Origin: a virus
Virus record (IMG/VR): IMGVR_UViG_3300020182_000180
Coordinates: 1 to 24,721 of that record
DNA length: 24,721 nucleotides
Direction: 5' to 3' (one strand)
Shown: positions 14,729 through 21,340 of the stretch, piece after piece
Position numbering within the stretch: position 1 is the first letter of the stretch
How the letters are laid out: each line of letters starts with the position of its first letter
Position numbers and translations under genes: made by a program
The notes under the pieces: model-generated
Told to the model about the DNA's origin: nothing
Seen by the model: only the letters and a program-made list of their open reading frames with translations
Database searches by the model: none

Positions 14729-15786
14729 GCTATCTCAAAACTCTGTGCTTCTGTCATTAAGTCAGACATCTGCTTTTTAATCCGATCTTTGTCCAGATCA
14801 GTTTCAACAGCGTCTATATAACTATCCAGCAAAACGGATGTGTCGTCAACAGATACTTCGGAGTCCTCAACATTATCTCCAATAAACTCATTGAAGTTTT
14901 CTGCTATCTTCAACTCAAGTATCTTACGATTCTGTATCCTATCGATAAACCTATCAAAGGTATATTGATCAGACTTGTTAATTACCTGAACTTTAACCAT
15001 ACGTCCATCAACATCTGATAGATCATAATGAAGGTAATCAGTTGCAGTATCATCATACCTAATACGTTGGAAAAGAGTATGAGGATTGTGAATAGCATCC
15101 AAGTTACGAGTCTCAGTATCAAGAACATGAAAGTACTTCTTATCATGAGCATCTGCCCAAGAGAATTCCATCTGCGATCCAAGGTATGTTACATTATCTT
15201 GTGTTGACTTTGTATGGAAATGTCCAGAATAAACAGCCTCAAATCTGTTAAAGATAGATCTATTAATCCCATGCTCACACTTGATACCAGGTAACATAGT
15301 ATACCCAATGATGTCAAAGTGACCACCAATAATATCACACTTAGCATTGGCAAGAAAGTCGTGTGCTTCCTTTTCATTTTCATCATTAATCCAAGGAACA
15401 AGACCCATCTTCAATGAGCCATACTCCATTACAGTAGGCTTGTGTACAATAGTAACTTCATTCATATAATGACCCAACAGCTCTTTCAAGCTGTTCAGCT
15501 CATTTGTGTTCTTATAGAATGTGTCATGGTTACCACAGATGATGTCCATGGTAATGCCATAGTCTCTTAGCTTCGCAAGAAAGAACTGGCGGTTACGGTT
15601 AAGAGCACGGAAGTTAATAAACTTCCTGTTATCGAAGTAATCACCAAGGTGAACGATATGATGAATATCATGTTCCAAAAGATAAGGAAAGAATACATCA
15701 GTAAAGAATTTCTCCGCATTATCGAGAAATATGTCAGAACTATTGCGGACACCAAGATGAGTGTCATTAAGAAGGGCTATTTTCAT
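14725..15786 (-). CDS. 47: Recombination nuclease subunit, T4 gp47-like (Mre11/SbcD family)
   Basis: This is the metallophosphoesterase half of the gp46/gp47 complex. The five metal-binding blocks are visible in order: NDTHLG near the N-terminus, HLGDYFDN, CGNHDTF, GGHFDIIG and SGHFHTK. The 353-residue length is near that of T4 gp47 (339). I start it at the ATG at 15786, giving MKIALLNDTHLG; a TTG two codons upstream is less likely. The first 20 bases overlap the end of the epimerase gene, and its stop overlaps the gp46 start as ATGA. The C-terminal third is acidic and probably binds gp46. Confidence 0.96.
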   Translation of the reverse strand: MKIALLNDTHLGVRNSSDIFLDNAEKFFTDVFFPYLLEHDIHHIVHLGDYFDNRKFINFRALNRNRQFFLAKLRDYGITMDIICGNHDTFYKNTNELNSLKELLGHYMNEVTIVHKPTVMEYGSLKMGLVPWINDENEKEAHDFLANAKCDIIGGHFDIIGYTMLPGIKCEHGINRSIFNRFEAVYSGHFHTKSTQDNVTYLGSQMEFSWADAHDKKYFHVLDTETRNLDAIHNPHTLFQRIRYDDTATDYLHYDLSDVDGRMVKVQVINKSDQYTFDRFIDRIQNRKILELKIAENFNEFIGDNVEDSEVSVDDTSVLLDSYIDAVETDLDKDRIKKQMSDLMTEAQSFEIA

Positions 15787-16513
15787 AATCAAGTATATTC
15801 CAGTTAGGTGTGTAACCTAGCCTCAGCAGAGGCTCGATATCAGCTTTTGTAGACTCACGTTCACCATTAGGGTTCTCATCAACATAGTCACCTTTGTAGC
15901 CCATTACTTTTGCTACTTCTCTTACCGGTACAACGTGTCCCGTACCAATATCCACTACTTTCTGTCCAACGTCAACAAAATTATTCATTAAAATCCAAAT
16001 AGCTTGCATAATATCATCAACGTGAACAAAGTCTCGATAATGATTGTTGTTGATATATGTTACATCGTTACGTTGTAGTTTCTTAAACAACATATCATCG
16101 CGGCCAGGCCAGATAGTATGAAACCTCATGCCAATAGCAGGATAGTCTTCACATTGAATCTCATTCATCTTCTTAGTTGTGGCATATGGATTACCCCACC
16201 ACTCATAAGCATTAGATGAAGATGCATATAAGATACGTTTAGAGTTGCTTTCAGAAAAGGCTAACATCTCTCTTGTACCATTCACATTGTTATCATAATA
16301 CAACTCAGGTTGCTCAAATGATACACGGACACCAGCTAGAGCAGCCAAGTGTATAATATAATCAAATTCTAGACCTTCGTACTTTGCCCAATCTTGTCGA
16401 GATCGGATATCCTTATCTTCACCAAATTCGTATACTGTACAGTCATTATTTTTTAGGAACTTAACTAGGCGACTGCCTACCATCCCATCTGAACCAGTAA
16501 CTAATACTCTCAT
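15767..16513 (-). CDS. NAD-dependent sugar-nucleotide epimerase/dehydratase (extended SDR family)
   Basis: The protein is an extended short-chain dehydrogenase/reductase. The NAD-binding motif is TGSDGMVG (6-13), IIHLAALAG follows at 53-61, the catalytic Tyr and Lys are in YATTK (110-114), Ser98-100 lie upstream, and RDFVHVDDI is at 160-168. These place it with WcaG-like enzymes that epimerise or dehydrate UDP- or GDP-sugars; the exact substrate cannot be read. At 248 residues it is shorter than the usual 300-350, with a reduced substrate-binding lobe. It lies between gp55 and gp47, coupled to gp55 by TAATG. With the dehydrogenase at 3994-4818 it could form a short nucleotide-sugar pathway, for the virion, the phage DNA or the host surface. 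Confidence 0.88.
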   Translation of the reverse strand: MRVLVTGSDGMVGSRLVKFLKNNDCTVYEFGEDKDIRSRQDWAKYEGLEFDYIIHLAALAGVRVSFEQPELYYDNNVNGTREMLAFSESNSKRILYASSSNAYEWWGNPYATTKKMNEIQCEDYPAIGMRFHTIWPGRDDMLFKKLQRNDVTYINNNHYRDFVHVDDIMQAIWILMNNFVDVGQKVVDIGTGHVVPVREVAKVMGYKGDYVDENPNGERESTKADIEPLLRLGYTPNWNILDYENSPS

Positions 16514-17115
16514 TATTCATCCTCCATAAAGTTTCCAAGATCTGAATCTACAAGAATTGTCCTCTTCTTGCGCTTCTTCTCTTCAGTAGCATACATCTTA
16601 ATATCAGTATCTTTTTCTTTGATTTTATCAATACGATCTTTTAGTGTATCAACAAATGCTTGAATAGCTTGAGTTGCTTGTACATCAGCATGATCTGTAG
16701 TTGTGTATTGTTCTAATCCACTTTGTGATAGATACTTAATCTTTACATCTTGTTGCTTTTTCTCTTTAGCAATCCTACGGAGAAATGCATACCACGAGAT
16801 CTGTGTGAAGTAAGCAAATGCATTGGGATTGCCTGTGCGTGTAGCTACTTCTATATTGTAGTTCTCAATAGCTTTGAGACAGTTCTCAACTGCATCCATA
16901 ACCATCTCTTCACGATATGTGTATCGGATAAAGTTAGACTTATGAGACAAGCCTTCTGAGATCTTCAGAAAGCATTGAGCAATATAGTCTGTTACTACTG
17001 GTAGGGGGGTTTCGTCTTCTTTTGCTTTTTTTACAATGGTACAATAATCTACAACAGCTTGAGAGAACTCTTTGTTGTTAACATAATGTATGCTTGCTCG
17101 TTTGGTTCTAGCCAT
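16513..17115 (-). CDS. 55: Late-transcription sigma factor, T4 gp55-like
   Basis: gp55 is a reduced sigma factor that steers host RNA polymerase to TATAAATA late promoters. The 200 residues (T4: 185) contain the conserved core: EFSQAVVDYC, IAQCFLKISEGLS, FIRYTYREEMVMDAVENCL, NAFAYFTQISWYAFLRRIAK and EKKQQ. This corresponds to the region 2-like helices that touch polymerase and the -10 box. The start ATG at 17115 has AAGGA 8 bases upstream, and a sigma70-type promoter at 17141-17169 precedes it. Late boxes before gp21 and the tail gene in this window are its expected targets. The C-terminus ends in an acidic tail. Confidence 0.94.
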   Translation of the reverse strand: MARTKRASIHYVNNKEFSQAVVDYCTIVKKAKEDETPLPVVTDYIAQCFLKISEGLSHKSNFIRYTYREEMVMDAVENCLKAIENYNIEVATRTGNPNAFAYFTQISWYAFLRRIAKEKKQQDVKIKYLSQSGLEQYTTTDHADVQATQAIQAFVDTLKDRIDKIKEKDTDIKMYATEEKKRKKRTILVDSDLGNFMEDE

Positions 17116-17140
17116 GATATAGTCCTTCGTCATTTAATAT

Positions 17141-17169
17141 AGTATAGATCAAAAATAATAATGAGACAA
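17141..17169 (-). promoter_or_regulatory. Sigma70-type promoter of gp55
   Basis: TTGTCT (17164-17169) and TATACT (17141-17146) lie 17 bp apart on the minus strand, preceded by CTG. Transcription would start near 17134, about 19 bases before the gp55 ATG. It is back-to-back with a second promoter on the plus strand. Confidence 0.7.
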
Positions 17170-17190
17170 CAGCTAATTTAACTGTTGACC
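17164..17190. repeat. Near-palindrome joining two divergent -35 boxes
   Basis: The nine bases AGACAACAG at the left and CTGTTGACC at the right are inverted copies with two mismatches, separated by nine AT-rich bases whose ends also pair. Each arm carries one -35 box, one per strand. The arrangement would let a single dimeric protein, or two polymerases, act on both promoters. Confidence 0.55.
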
Positions 17191-17213
17191 AATTCCGGTT
17201 ATGTATGTATAAT
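17185..17213 (+). promoter_or_regulatory. Strong plus-strand promoter with no gene behind it
   Basis: TTGACC (17185-17190) and a perfect TATAAT (17208-17213) lie 17 bp apart on the plus strand, with CTG before the -35 box. Transcription would begin near 17220 and run into the complement of the gene at 17244-17888. I see no plus-strand reading frame of useful length and no nearby plus-strand terminator. The 128 bases between gp55 and that gene hold only this promoter pair. Confidence 0.62.
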
Positions 17214-17243
17214 AAGGTGTAGCCTTTGTTGGGGGCAGCATAT

Positions 17244-17888
17244 CTACTTAACAAGAAATCCAATTCGAGGATCGTCGAGTTCTCCATTAGCATCATCATA
17301 TGCATTAATGAACTCAAATCCGTAGGTTTCCATATACACTTTCTTAACACCTAGATCTGATGCCCACACTGGAATCATATGATCATAATCTGGGTCTGGT
17401 GATAAACGTAAATGAACTTCAATAGGTTTATCATTTATAAACTCTACATTCAAATGAGTAACACCTTCACCCAATTGTTTGAAGTGATGTGATAGTGTAG
17501 GTATATAGTCTGTTTTTTTCCACTCGATAAATTTGCTTAGATTATCTAATGTATTAAAACCTTCCCAAGAGTTGATACCAATCCAAGAACCTCCTATATG
17601 AGAATCTGGTTGCCATCTATAGTTAACAGAGTATTGTTTACCTTCAATGTAATCACACCAGAAGTAACCTGCAGGGACTGATCTATAATCACCCTTCTCC
17701 AGTTCTTTTACTTCTGCTCCAACACCCATCCCAGCTAAGTTATATATGGGTCTTACAACATATCTACCAGTCTCAGGTATCTCTGTACTACATGGACCAC
17801 ATCGATATCCCATTAGTTCACTCAACCACAATTTGTTGAACCATTTACGGTGTTGGGGATATTTTAAATAAGCATCTGCATCTTCCAT
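17244..17888 (-). CDS. Protein with ATP-grasp-like motif pattern (214 aa)
   Basis: I do not know a characterised homologue. The order of motifs resembles the ATP-grasp fold: RYVVRPIYNLAGMGVGAEV (42-60) looks like the phosphate-binding Lys/Arg plus Gly-rich loop; CDYIEGKQYSVNYRW (78-92) looks like the hinge strand after the loop; and LNVEFINDKPIEVHLR (146-161) looks like the metal-binding E/N strands, with Glu149, Glu157 and His159. ATP-grasp enzymes join a carboxylate to an amine or thiol using ATP. The protein is much shorter than full enzymes, so it may be a reduced form or may not be active. It starts with an ATG overlapping the Sm-like gene's stop (TAATG) and ends 75 bases before the divergent promoter pair. 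Confidence 0.75.
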   Translation of the reverse strand: MEDADAYLKYPQHRKWFNKLWLSELMGYRCGPCSTEIPETGRYVVRPIYNLAGMGVGAEVKELEKGDYRSVPAGYFWCDYIEGKQYSVNYRWQPDSHIGGSWIGINSWEGFNTLDNLSKFIEWKKTDYIPTLSHHFKQLGEGVTHLNVEFINDKPIEVHLRLSPDPDYDHMIPVWASDLGVKKVYMETYGFEFINAYDDANGELDDPRIGFLVK

Positions 17889-18310
17889 TAGTGTAACTTA
17901 TCCTTATCAAATAGAGGAACAATGTTATCTTCTGCATCTGGATCTTCTTCTTCATCGGTAGCATTTCGATATAGACTCTTCAACATTTCTATATCTTGTT
18001 CATCATCTTCTCTCGTGGGACCCATTTCATTCTCAATAGCTTTTTCATATTGAATAACCAATTGTTTATCTGGTTTAGCCTCACCTACAATGTGTGAATA
18101 GTTTAGCAGTTGAAAGTAATCTGAGTTAAGTTGAAATGACATCCAGGGTCTTAATGAATAGTATCTGAATCCAGAATCTACTTCTTCTGAACGGACAATC
18201 ATCATCGCGTCCTTAATAACAATGTTTATATCCTCACCCTCAGGTTCTTGGAGTACGTTTACAATTATTTCGTCACCATTAGATAACTTAAATTGAGTGA
18301 AGCTTGTCAT
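17888..18310 (-). CDS. Sm-like (LSm/Hfq-fold) protein with acidic tail (140 aa)
   Basis: The first 85 residues read like an Sm fold: FKLSNGDEIIVNVLQEP (strands 1-2, with the L.nG.ei.g.v pattern), INIVIKDAMMIV (strand 3), YYSLRPWMSFQ (strand 4) and a final strand near YFQLLNYSHIVGEA. Sm proteins form rings that bind U-rich or A-rich RNA. I recall that a crystal structure of an Sm-like protein of probable cyanophage origin from marine metagenomes has been published, which supports the reading. The C-terminal third is strongly acidic (DEEEDPDAEDN) and probably disordered. It overlaps the uvsW stop (ATGA) and is coupled to the ATP-grasp-like gene. Confidence 0.72.
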   Translation of the reverse strand: MTSFTQFKLSNGDEIIVNVLQEPEGEDINIVIKDAMMIVRSEEVDSGFRYYSLRPWMSFQLNSDYFQLLNYSHIVGEAKPDKQLVIQYEKAIENEMGPTREDDEQDIEMLKSLYRNATDEEEDPDAEDNIVPLFDKDKLH

Positions 18311-19803
18311 TTGATATCCACCTTTACAATCTCATAATTAAATTCTTGTTTCTCATACATCTTAACACGCTCTGCAGAATGCATCAATGTAAAGTTATTT
18401 CTTTTACCCCAATGTAGATCATCCGCTACGTCAAACAACTTAGTAGTTACGCCATTATCTGATTGACGGAGACCACGACCAATACTCTGTAGAACTTTAA
18501 TCTGAGACTTACTTGGAGAAGCAAATATGATATTGTGTAAGTTACGAATATTAATTCCTGTGCTGAATGTTCCTAACGATGCAACTATAATAGCATTGTT
18601 CTGCTTTTCAACAATCTTACGAATTGCCTCTCTGTCTGATGTTGCTGTATCACCCGATACAAAGAACACCTTCCGTCCCTGCTCTACCTTGTTATTTATA
18701 AGGTCGTAGAGAGGCTTGCCATGAGCGTCCACACGTTGATATAAGACAAGAGTATTTCCCGTAGCAGATATAGCCAAATTGCGAATGAAATTATTACGAG
18801 ACTCATTTCCAATAATGAAGTTAATTTCATCTTGATAAGTTTTCTTTCCAAAGTTTTTCCTTACTTCCTCTGAATAATTCATTAATAGAACTTTAATATC
18901 TAATGCCGCAAGGGTCTCATCATCTTGTAGTGCTTTGGTGGTTGTGACTTGATATACAGGGCCAAAGAGCCCCTCTAGTACCAACTTGTGAGTCAGAGTA
19001 CCATCTAGTGTCCCTGTAAACCCGTAACGATACTTTGCTTCTGTGGCTTTGTTCATAATTGATGATAACGACTTAGATTTAAAACCATGACACTCGTCAC
19101 CCAGGATCATACCAAACTGTTCGAACCACTTTTTGGGTAACTTATAAATAGATTGCCATGTACTAATAATGATGGCAGCATCTGTGTCTTTATCTTTGCC
19201 TGAATATATCTTATGCATTCCACGTGCATCTTGACCATAATCAACAAAATCTTGATGCATTTGTTCAACAAGTGACGTTGTTGGTACAATTACCAATACT
19301 CTACCTGCTTTTGGATGACCCACACCATTAGCAATATATTGTAACCAATACTTAGCTATGAGATAAATTATAAATGATTTACCTGAACCTGTAGGAGATA
19401 ATAGAATTGCTCGAGATCGTTTTAGGGCTGTTTCAATGGCATCGTATTGGTACTCTCGAGGCTGAAATGGAAGCTTTGCGTCAGCAAGTAAATCAGGTAG
19501 TGATTGAAGAACGGATTGACTATCCGGAACCGGTAGACCATAATCAGACTCTTCTGTGTCAAGAGAATATGATCGCTCAGCTGCAAACTTTATTAAATAA
19601 ACATATAGCCCAGCAGAGAGCTCTCCAGTCATGCGATTGAATAGCTTTATCTTACCATCCCAAACTTTATTCTTGTATGCAGGCATAAACTTATACCCTG
19701 GAACAAAAAATGAAAAGTAGTCGCTGATCTCAGCTGCTAAGCCAGGTTCAACATCAACATATAACATACTATAATCTTTTAGTCTACATACAATATCAAC
19801 CAC
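18307..19803 (-). CDS. uvsW: UvsW, RNA-DNA and DNA helicase (SF2)
   Basis: UvsW unwinds R-loops and branched DNA, switching replication from origin to recombination mode. Visible are an N-terminal domain with VPGYKFMPAYKNKVWDGKIK, motif Q near FQPREYQYDA, Walker A SPTGSGKS (about 136-143), the DECH box in ILGDECHGFKS, the SAT-like region in YGFTGTLDG, and motif VI QSIGRGLRQ. I chose the GTG at 19803 because the following residues (VDIVCRLKDYSMLYVD) line up with the T4 start MDIKVHFHDFSHVRID and GGAGG lies 13 bases upstream. That gives 498 residues, near the T4 length of 503. It overlaps the uvsY stop by 8 bases, a coupled arrangement. Confidence 0.95.
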   Translation of the reverse strand: MVDIVCRLKDYSMLYVDVEPGLAAEISDYFSFFVPGYKFMPAYKNKVWDGKIKLFNRMTGELSAGLYVYLIKFAAERSYSLDTEESDYGLPVPDSQSVLQSLPDLLADAKLPFQPREYQYDAIETALKRSRAILLSPTGSGKSFIIYLIAKYWLQYIANGVGHPKAGRVLVIVPTTSLVEQMHQDFVDYGQDARGMHKIYSGKDKDTDAAIIISTWQSIYKLPKKWFEQFGMILGDECHGFKSKSLSSIMNKATEAKYRYGFTGTLDGTLTHKLVLEGLFGPVYQVTTTKALQDDETLAALDIKVLLMNYSEEVRKNFGKKTYQDEINFIIGNESRNNFIRNLAISATGNTLVLYQRVDAHGKPLYDLINNKVEQGRKVFFVSGDTATSDREAIRKIVEKQNNAIIVASLGTFSTGINIRNLHNIIFASPSKSQIKVLQSIGRGLRQSDNGVTTKLFDVADDLHWGKRNNFTLMHSAERVKMYEKQEFNYEIVKVDIK

Positions 19804-20239
19804 CGGCTTCGAACTGCCTCCATTTAATAATATTACCAATCGTCTGATGACGCCAGTTCAGATTATTAACTATTTCATTAAGAGTATCTATCATAGTTTT
19901 TATATACTGTATTTTCATTTCAGACTCTTGAATCTCTTTATCAGAGTCATAGTAGTAATCCATTTCACCCTTCATAACCTTCAGACCTTCTAGTGGGTCG
20001 TATTCCCAACCCAGATCTTTAATCTGTTCTTCTGTCATCTTTCCATTGTACCAAAGCCACTTCTTCTTTAGCAGTGTCTTTTGATCCATCTCCATCTTCT
20101 TCATACGCAACTTTGCATTAGAAAGTAACGCAAGATACTTTGCATGTAAAGCAGGAGTTTGTCGAGAGACCTCATCTAGTTCAGTACGAGGCAGATTTGA
20201 ATCAGTAGCCCACTCTTGGAGCACTTGTTCTAAGTTCAT
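19796..20239 (-). CDS. uvsY: UvsY, recombination mediator
   Basis: UvsY loads UvsX on single-stranded DNA covered by gp32. The 147 residues (T4: 137) are almost all helical and charged. The central block TLLKKKWLWYNGKMTEEQIK with the following DLGWEYDPL is the UvsY signature in marine phages, and the C-terminal helix (MIDTLNEIVNNLNWRHQTIG) ends in IIKWRQFEAGG. The gene starts with an ATG at 20239, with only a weak TGGA site, and is followed by uvsW overlapping its stop. T4 also has uvsY and uvsW side by side. Confidence 0.9.
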   Translation of the reverse strand: MNLEQVLQEWATDSNLPRTELDEVSRQTPALHAKYLALLSNAKLRMKKMEMDQKTLLKKKWLWYNGKMTEEQIKDLGWEYDPLEGLKVMKGEMDYYYDSDKEIQESEMKIQYIKTMIDTLNEIVNNLNWRHQTIGNIIKWRQFEAGG

Positions 20240-20254
20240 AATATAATCCAGTCA

Positions 20255-20797
20255 TTAGTTTAATTCAAAGTAAGAGAACCTAAATGATACAGGTAAAGAT
20301 ATTGGTATAGTATCTCCTGTTGTAGCTTCCATTGATAAGCTACCTACACTTGTTGGTATACAATCTATATATCTGATTGTTCTAGTCGTATTATTATGGC
20401 TGCTTAAAATAGCTACTGTAATGTCAGCAACTGTTGGAGCCGTTGTATCGTTGTTACGAGATCTGTCAAGTCCAGAAGCTTCATTGGTTTGTACAATCCT
20501 TTGTAACCAATCAAACATCTCTTTGTATGCATTTAGATTCTCATCTACTATAACCATACACTCTAATGTCCCAAAGCTCAACTTATCACCAGATATTGGT
20601 ACAGCACTCAATCGTGAGTATGGAAGATCAGCTGCAGGAACATCCATTGAAGGAAGTTGTATAGTCTGACAGAAGTACTCGAGGTTAGGAAAGTTCTTCC
20701 TGTTGATGATTAGTTTAAACTGTGTAGGTTGTAACAAGTTAACATTGTCAAAACCATTTGCTGCATTGGGATCTAGAGTTGCCATTTTATTATCCAT
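20255..20797 (-). CDS. T4-like tail protein, probably gp3-type tail completion/sheath stabiliser (gp19 fold)
   Basis: The sequence has the tail-tube-like pattern: LQPTQFKLIINRKNFPNLEY (strand pair), FCQTIQLPSMDVP, VPISGDKLSFGTLECMVIVD, ENLNAYKEMFDWL, then IRYIDCIPTSVGSL and a C-terminal VSFRFSYFEL. This is the gp19/gp54/gp3 type of fold. In T4-like cyanophages a protein of this kind beside uvsY is annotated as the tail completion and sheath stabiliser gp3, which is my best call; a tube protein is possible. I place the start at the ATG at 20797. An ATG at 20785 has a better GGA spacing, and the late promoter box at 20816-20823 leaves only a short leader, so it may be the true start. Confidence 0.8.
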   Translation of the reverse strand: MDNKMATLDPNAANGFDNVNLLQPTQFKLIINRKNFPNLEYFCQTIQLPSMDVPAADLPYSRLSAVPISGDKLSFGTLECMVIVDENLNAYKEMFDWLQRIVQTNEASGLDRSRNNDTTAPTVADITVAILSSHNNTTRTIRYIDCIPTSVGSLSMEATTGDTIPISLPVSFRFSYFELN

Positions 20798-20815
20798 AAA
20801 AATTCTATCTATGTG

Positions 20816-20823
20816 TATTTATA
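20816..20823 (-). promoter_or_regulatory. T4-type late promoter box TATAAATA before the tail gene
   Basis: The minus strand reads TATAAATA 18 bases upstream of the first tail gene ATG. This is the exact T4 late consensus read by gp55, which this phage encodes. It sits in the intergenic gap, in the right orientation and position. Transcription would start near 20809. Confidence 0.65.
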
Positions 20824-20856
20824 CGATTTATTTCTGGACTTTTTTGAAATTAACTG

Positions 20857-20885
20857 TTGACTTTAGTTAGACTTTGGGGTATAAC
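20857..20885 (+). promoter_or_regulatory. Sigma70-type promoter of the plus-strand gene
   Basis: TTGACT (20857-20862) and TATAAC (20880-20885) lie 17 bp apart on the plus strand, preceded by AACTG. Transcription would start near 20892, about 21 bases before the ATG of the gene at 20913. It diverges from the late promoter box at 20816, separated by about 33 bases. Confidence 0.78.
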
Positions 20886-20912
20886 TATAGTATAAACAAA
20901 AGGAACTAAATT

Positions 20913-21275
20913 ATGACAAATGTAAACGTATTCAAATCAAACATGGAATTCTCAACTACTAAATTCGAGAACTTCTATAAAGCTACTAACTCAATTTCAC
21001 CTTGTTATATAGAGCAAGTTGCTTGTATTGGTTGGGTTGCTTCTTACGAAGATCCTAAGTGGAAGCAAACAGGTTTGTCATACGAAGATGCTGTTAAAGA
21101 ATTTGGCCTTAAGAATGTTATGGCTAAACCTAATGGTTGTGTTAACGGAGATTGGTTAATCGAAGTTAGAGATGGCTTTACATCAGAAGAAATGGAATTC
21201 GATACTCCTAAGCGAGCAGTTGCTTGGTTAGAAACTAAGGTTCCTTTCTCAATGAAATTAGCGGAATTTAAATAA
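20913..21275 (+). CDS. Plus-strand protein of unknown function (120 aa)
   Basis: This is the only plus-strand gene in the window. It has its own early-type promoter, an AAGGA ribosome site about 9 bases before the ATG, and its own terminator. No family is recognised. The product is soluble-looking with two Cys and several Trp: PCYIEQVACIGWVASYEDPK in the first half, YEDAVKEFGLKN in the middle, and CVNGDWLIEVRDGF, then TPKRAVAWLETKVPF at the end. Base use is similar to its neighbours. Set between the tail gene and gp23, it reads as an inserted, independently expressed early gene; a host-takeover role is possible but not shown. Confidence 0.85.
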   Translation: MTNVNVFKSNMEFSTTKFENFYKATNSISPCYIEQVACIGWVASYEDPKWKQTGLSYEDAVKEFGLKNVMAKPNGCVNGDWLIEVRDGFTSEEMEFDTPKRAVAWLETKVPFSMKLAEFK

Positions 21276-21299
21276 AAAAGGGCCACCCGAAGGCAGCCC
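21274..21299 (-). terminator. Terminator of the gp23 transcript (UUCG-loop hairpin)
   Basis: Read on the minus strand, GGGCTGCC and GGTGGCCC pair over eight positions (two G-U wobbles) around a UUCG tetraloop, followed by six U. This is a classic intrinsic terminator. On the plus strand the two wobbles become A-C mismatches and no U-run follows, so it should act only on minus-strand transcripts from gp23. Confidence 0.85.
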
Positions 21300-21308
21300 A
21301 GTTTAGTT

Positions 21309-21336
21309 GGGAGAGGTTAGACCTCTCCCTTTTTTT
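21309..21336 (+). terminator. Terminator of the plus-strand gene
   Basis: GGGAGAGGT and ACCTCTCCC form a perfect 9-bp stem around a TAG loop, followed by seven T on the plus strand. It ends transcripts of the gene at 20913-21275. Minus-strand RNA from gp23 also passes through this stem but has no U-run after it. The two terminators are interleaved between convergent genes. Confidence 0.88.
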
Positions 21337-21340
21337 ATGT

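Noticed and set aside
17108-17350. Minus-strand frame of 80 codons across the gap between gp55 and the ATP-grasp-like gene, with a hydrophobic stretch
   Set aside because: It overlaps coding sequence on both sides, has no convincing ribosome site, and its middle is made of the two promoter elements.
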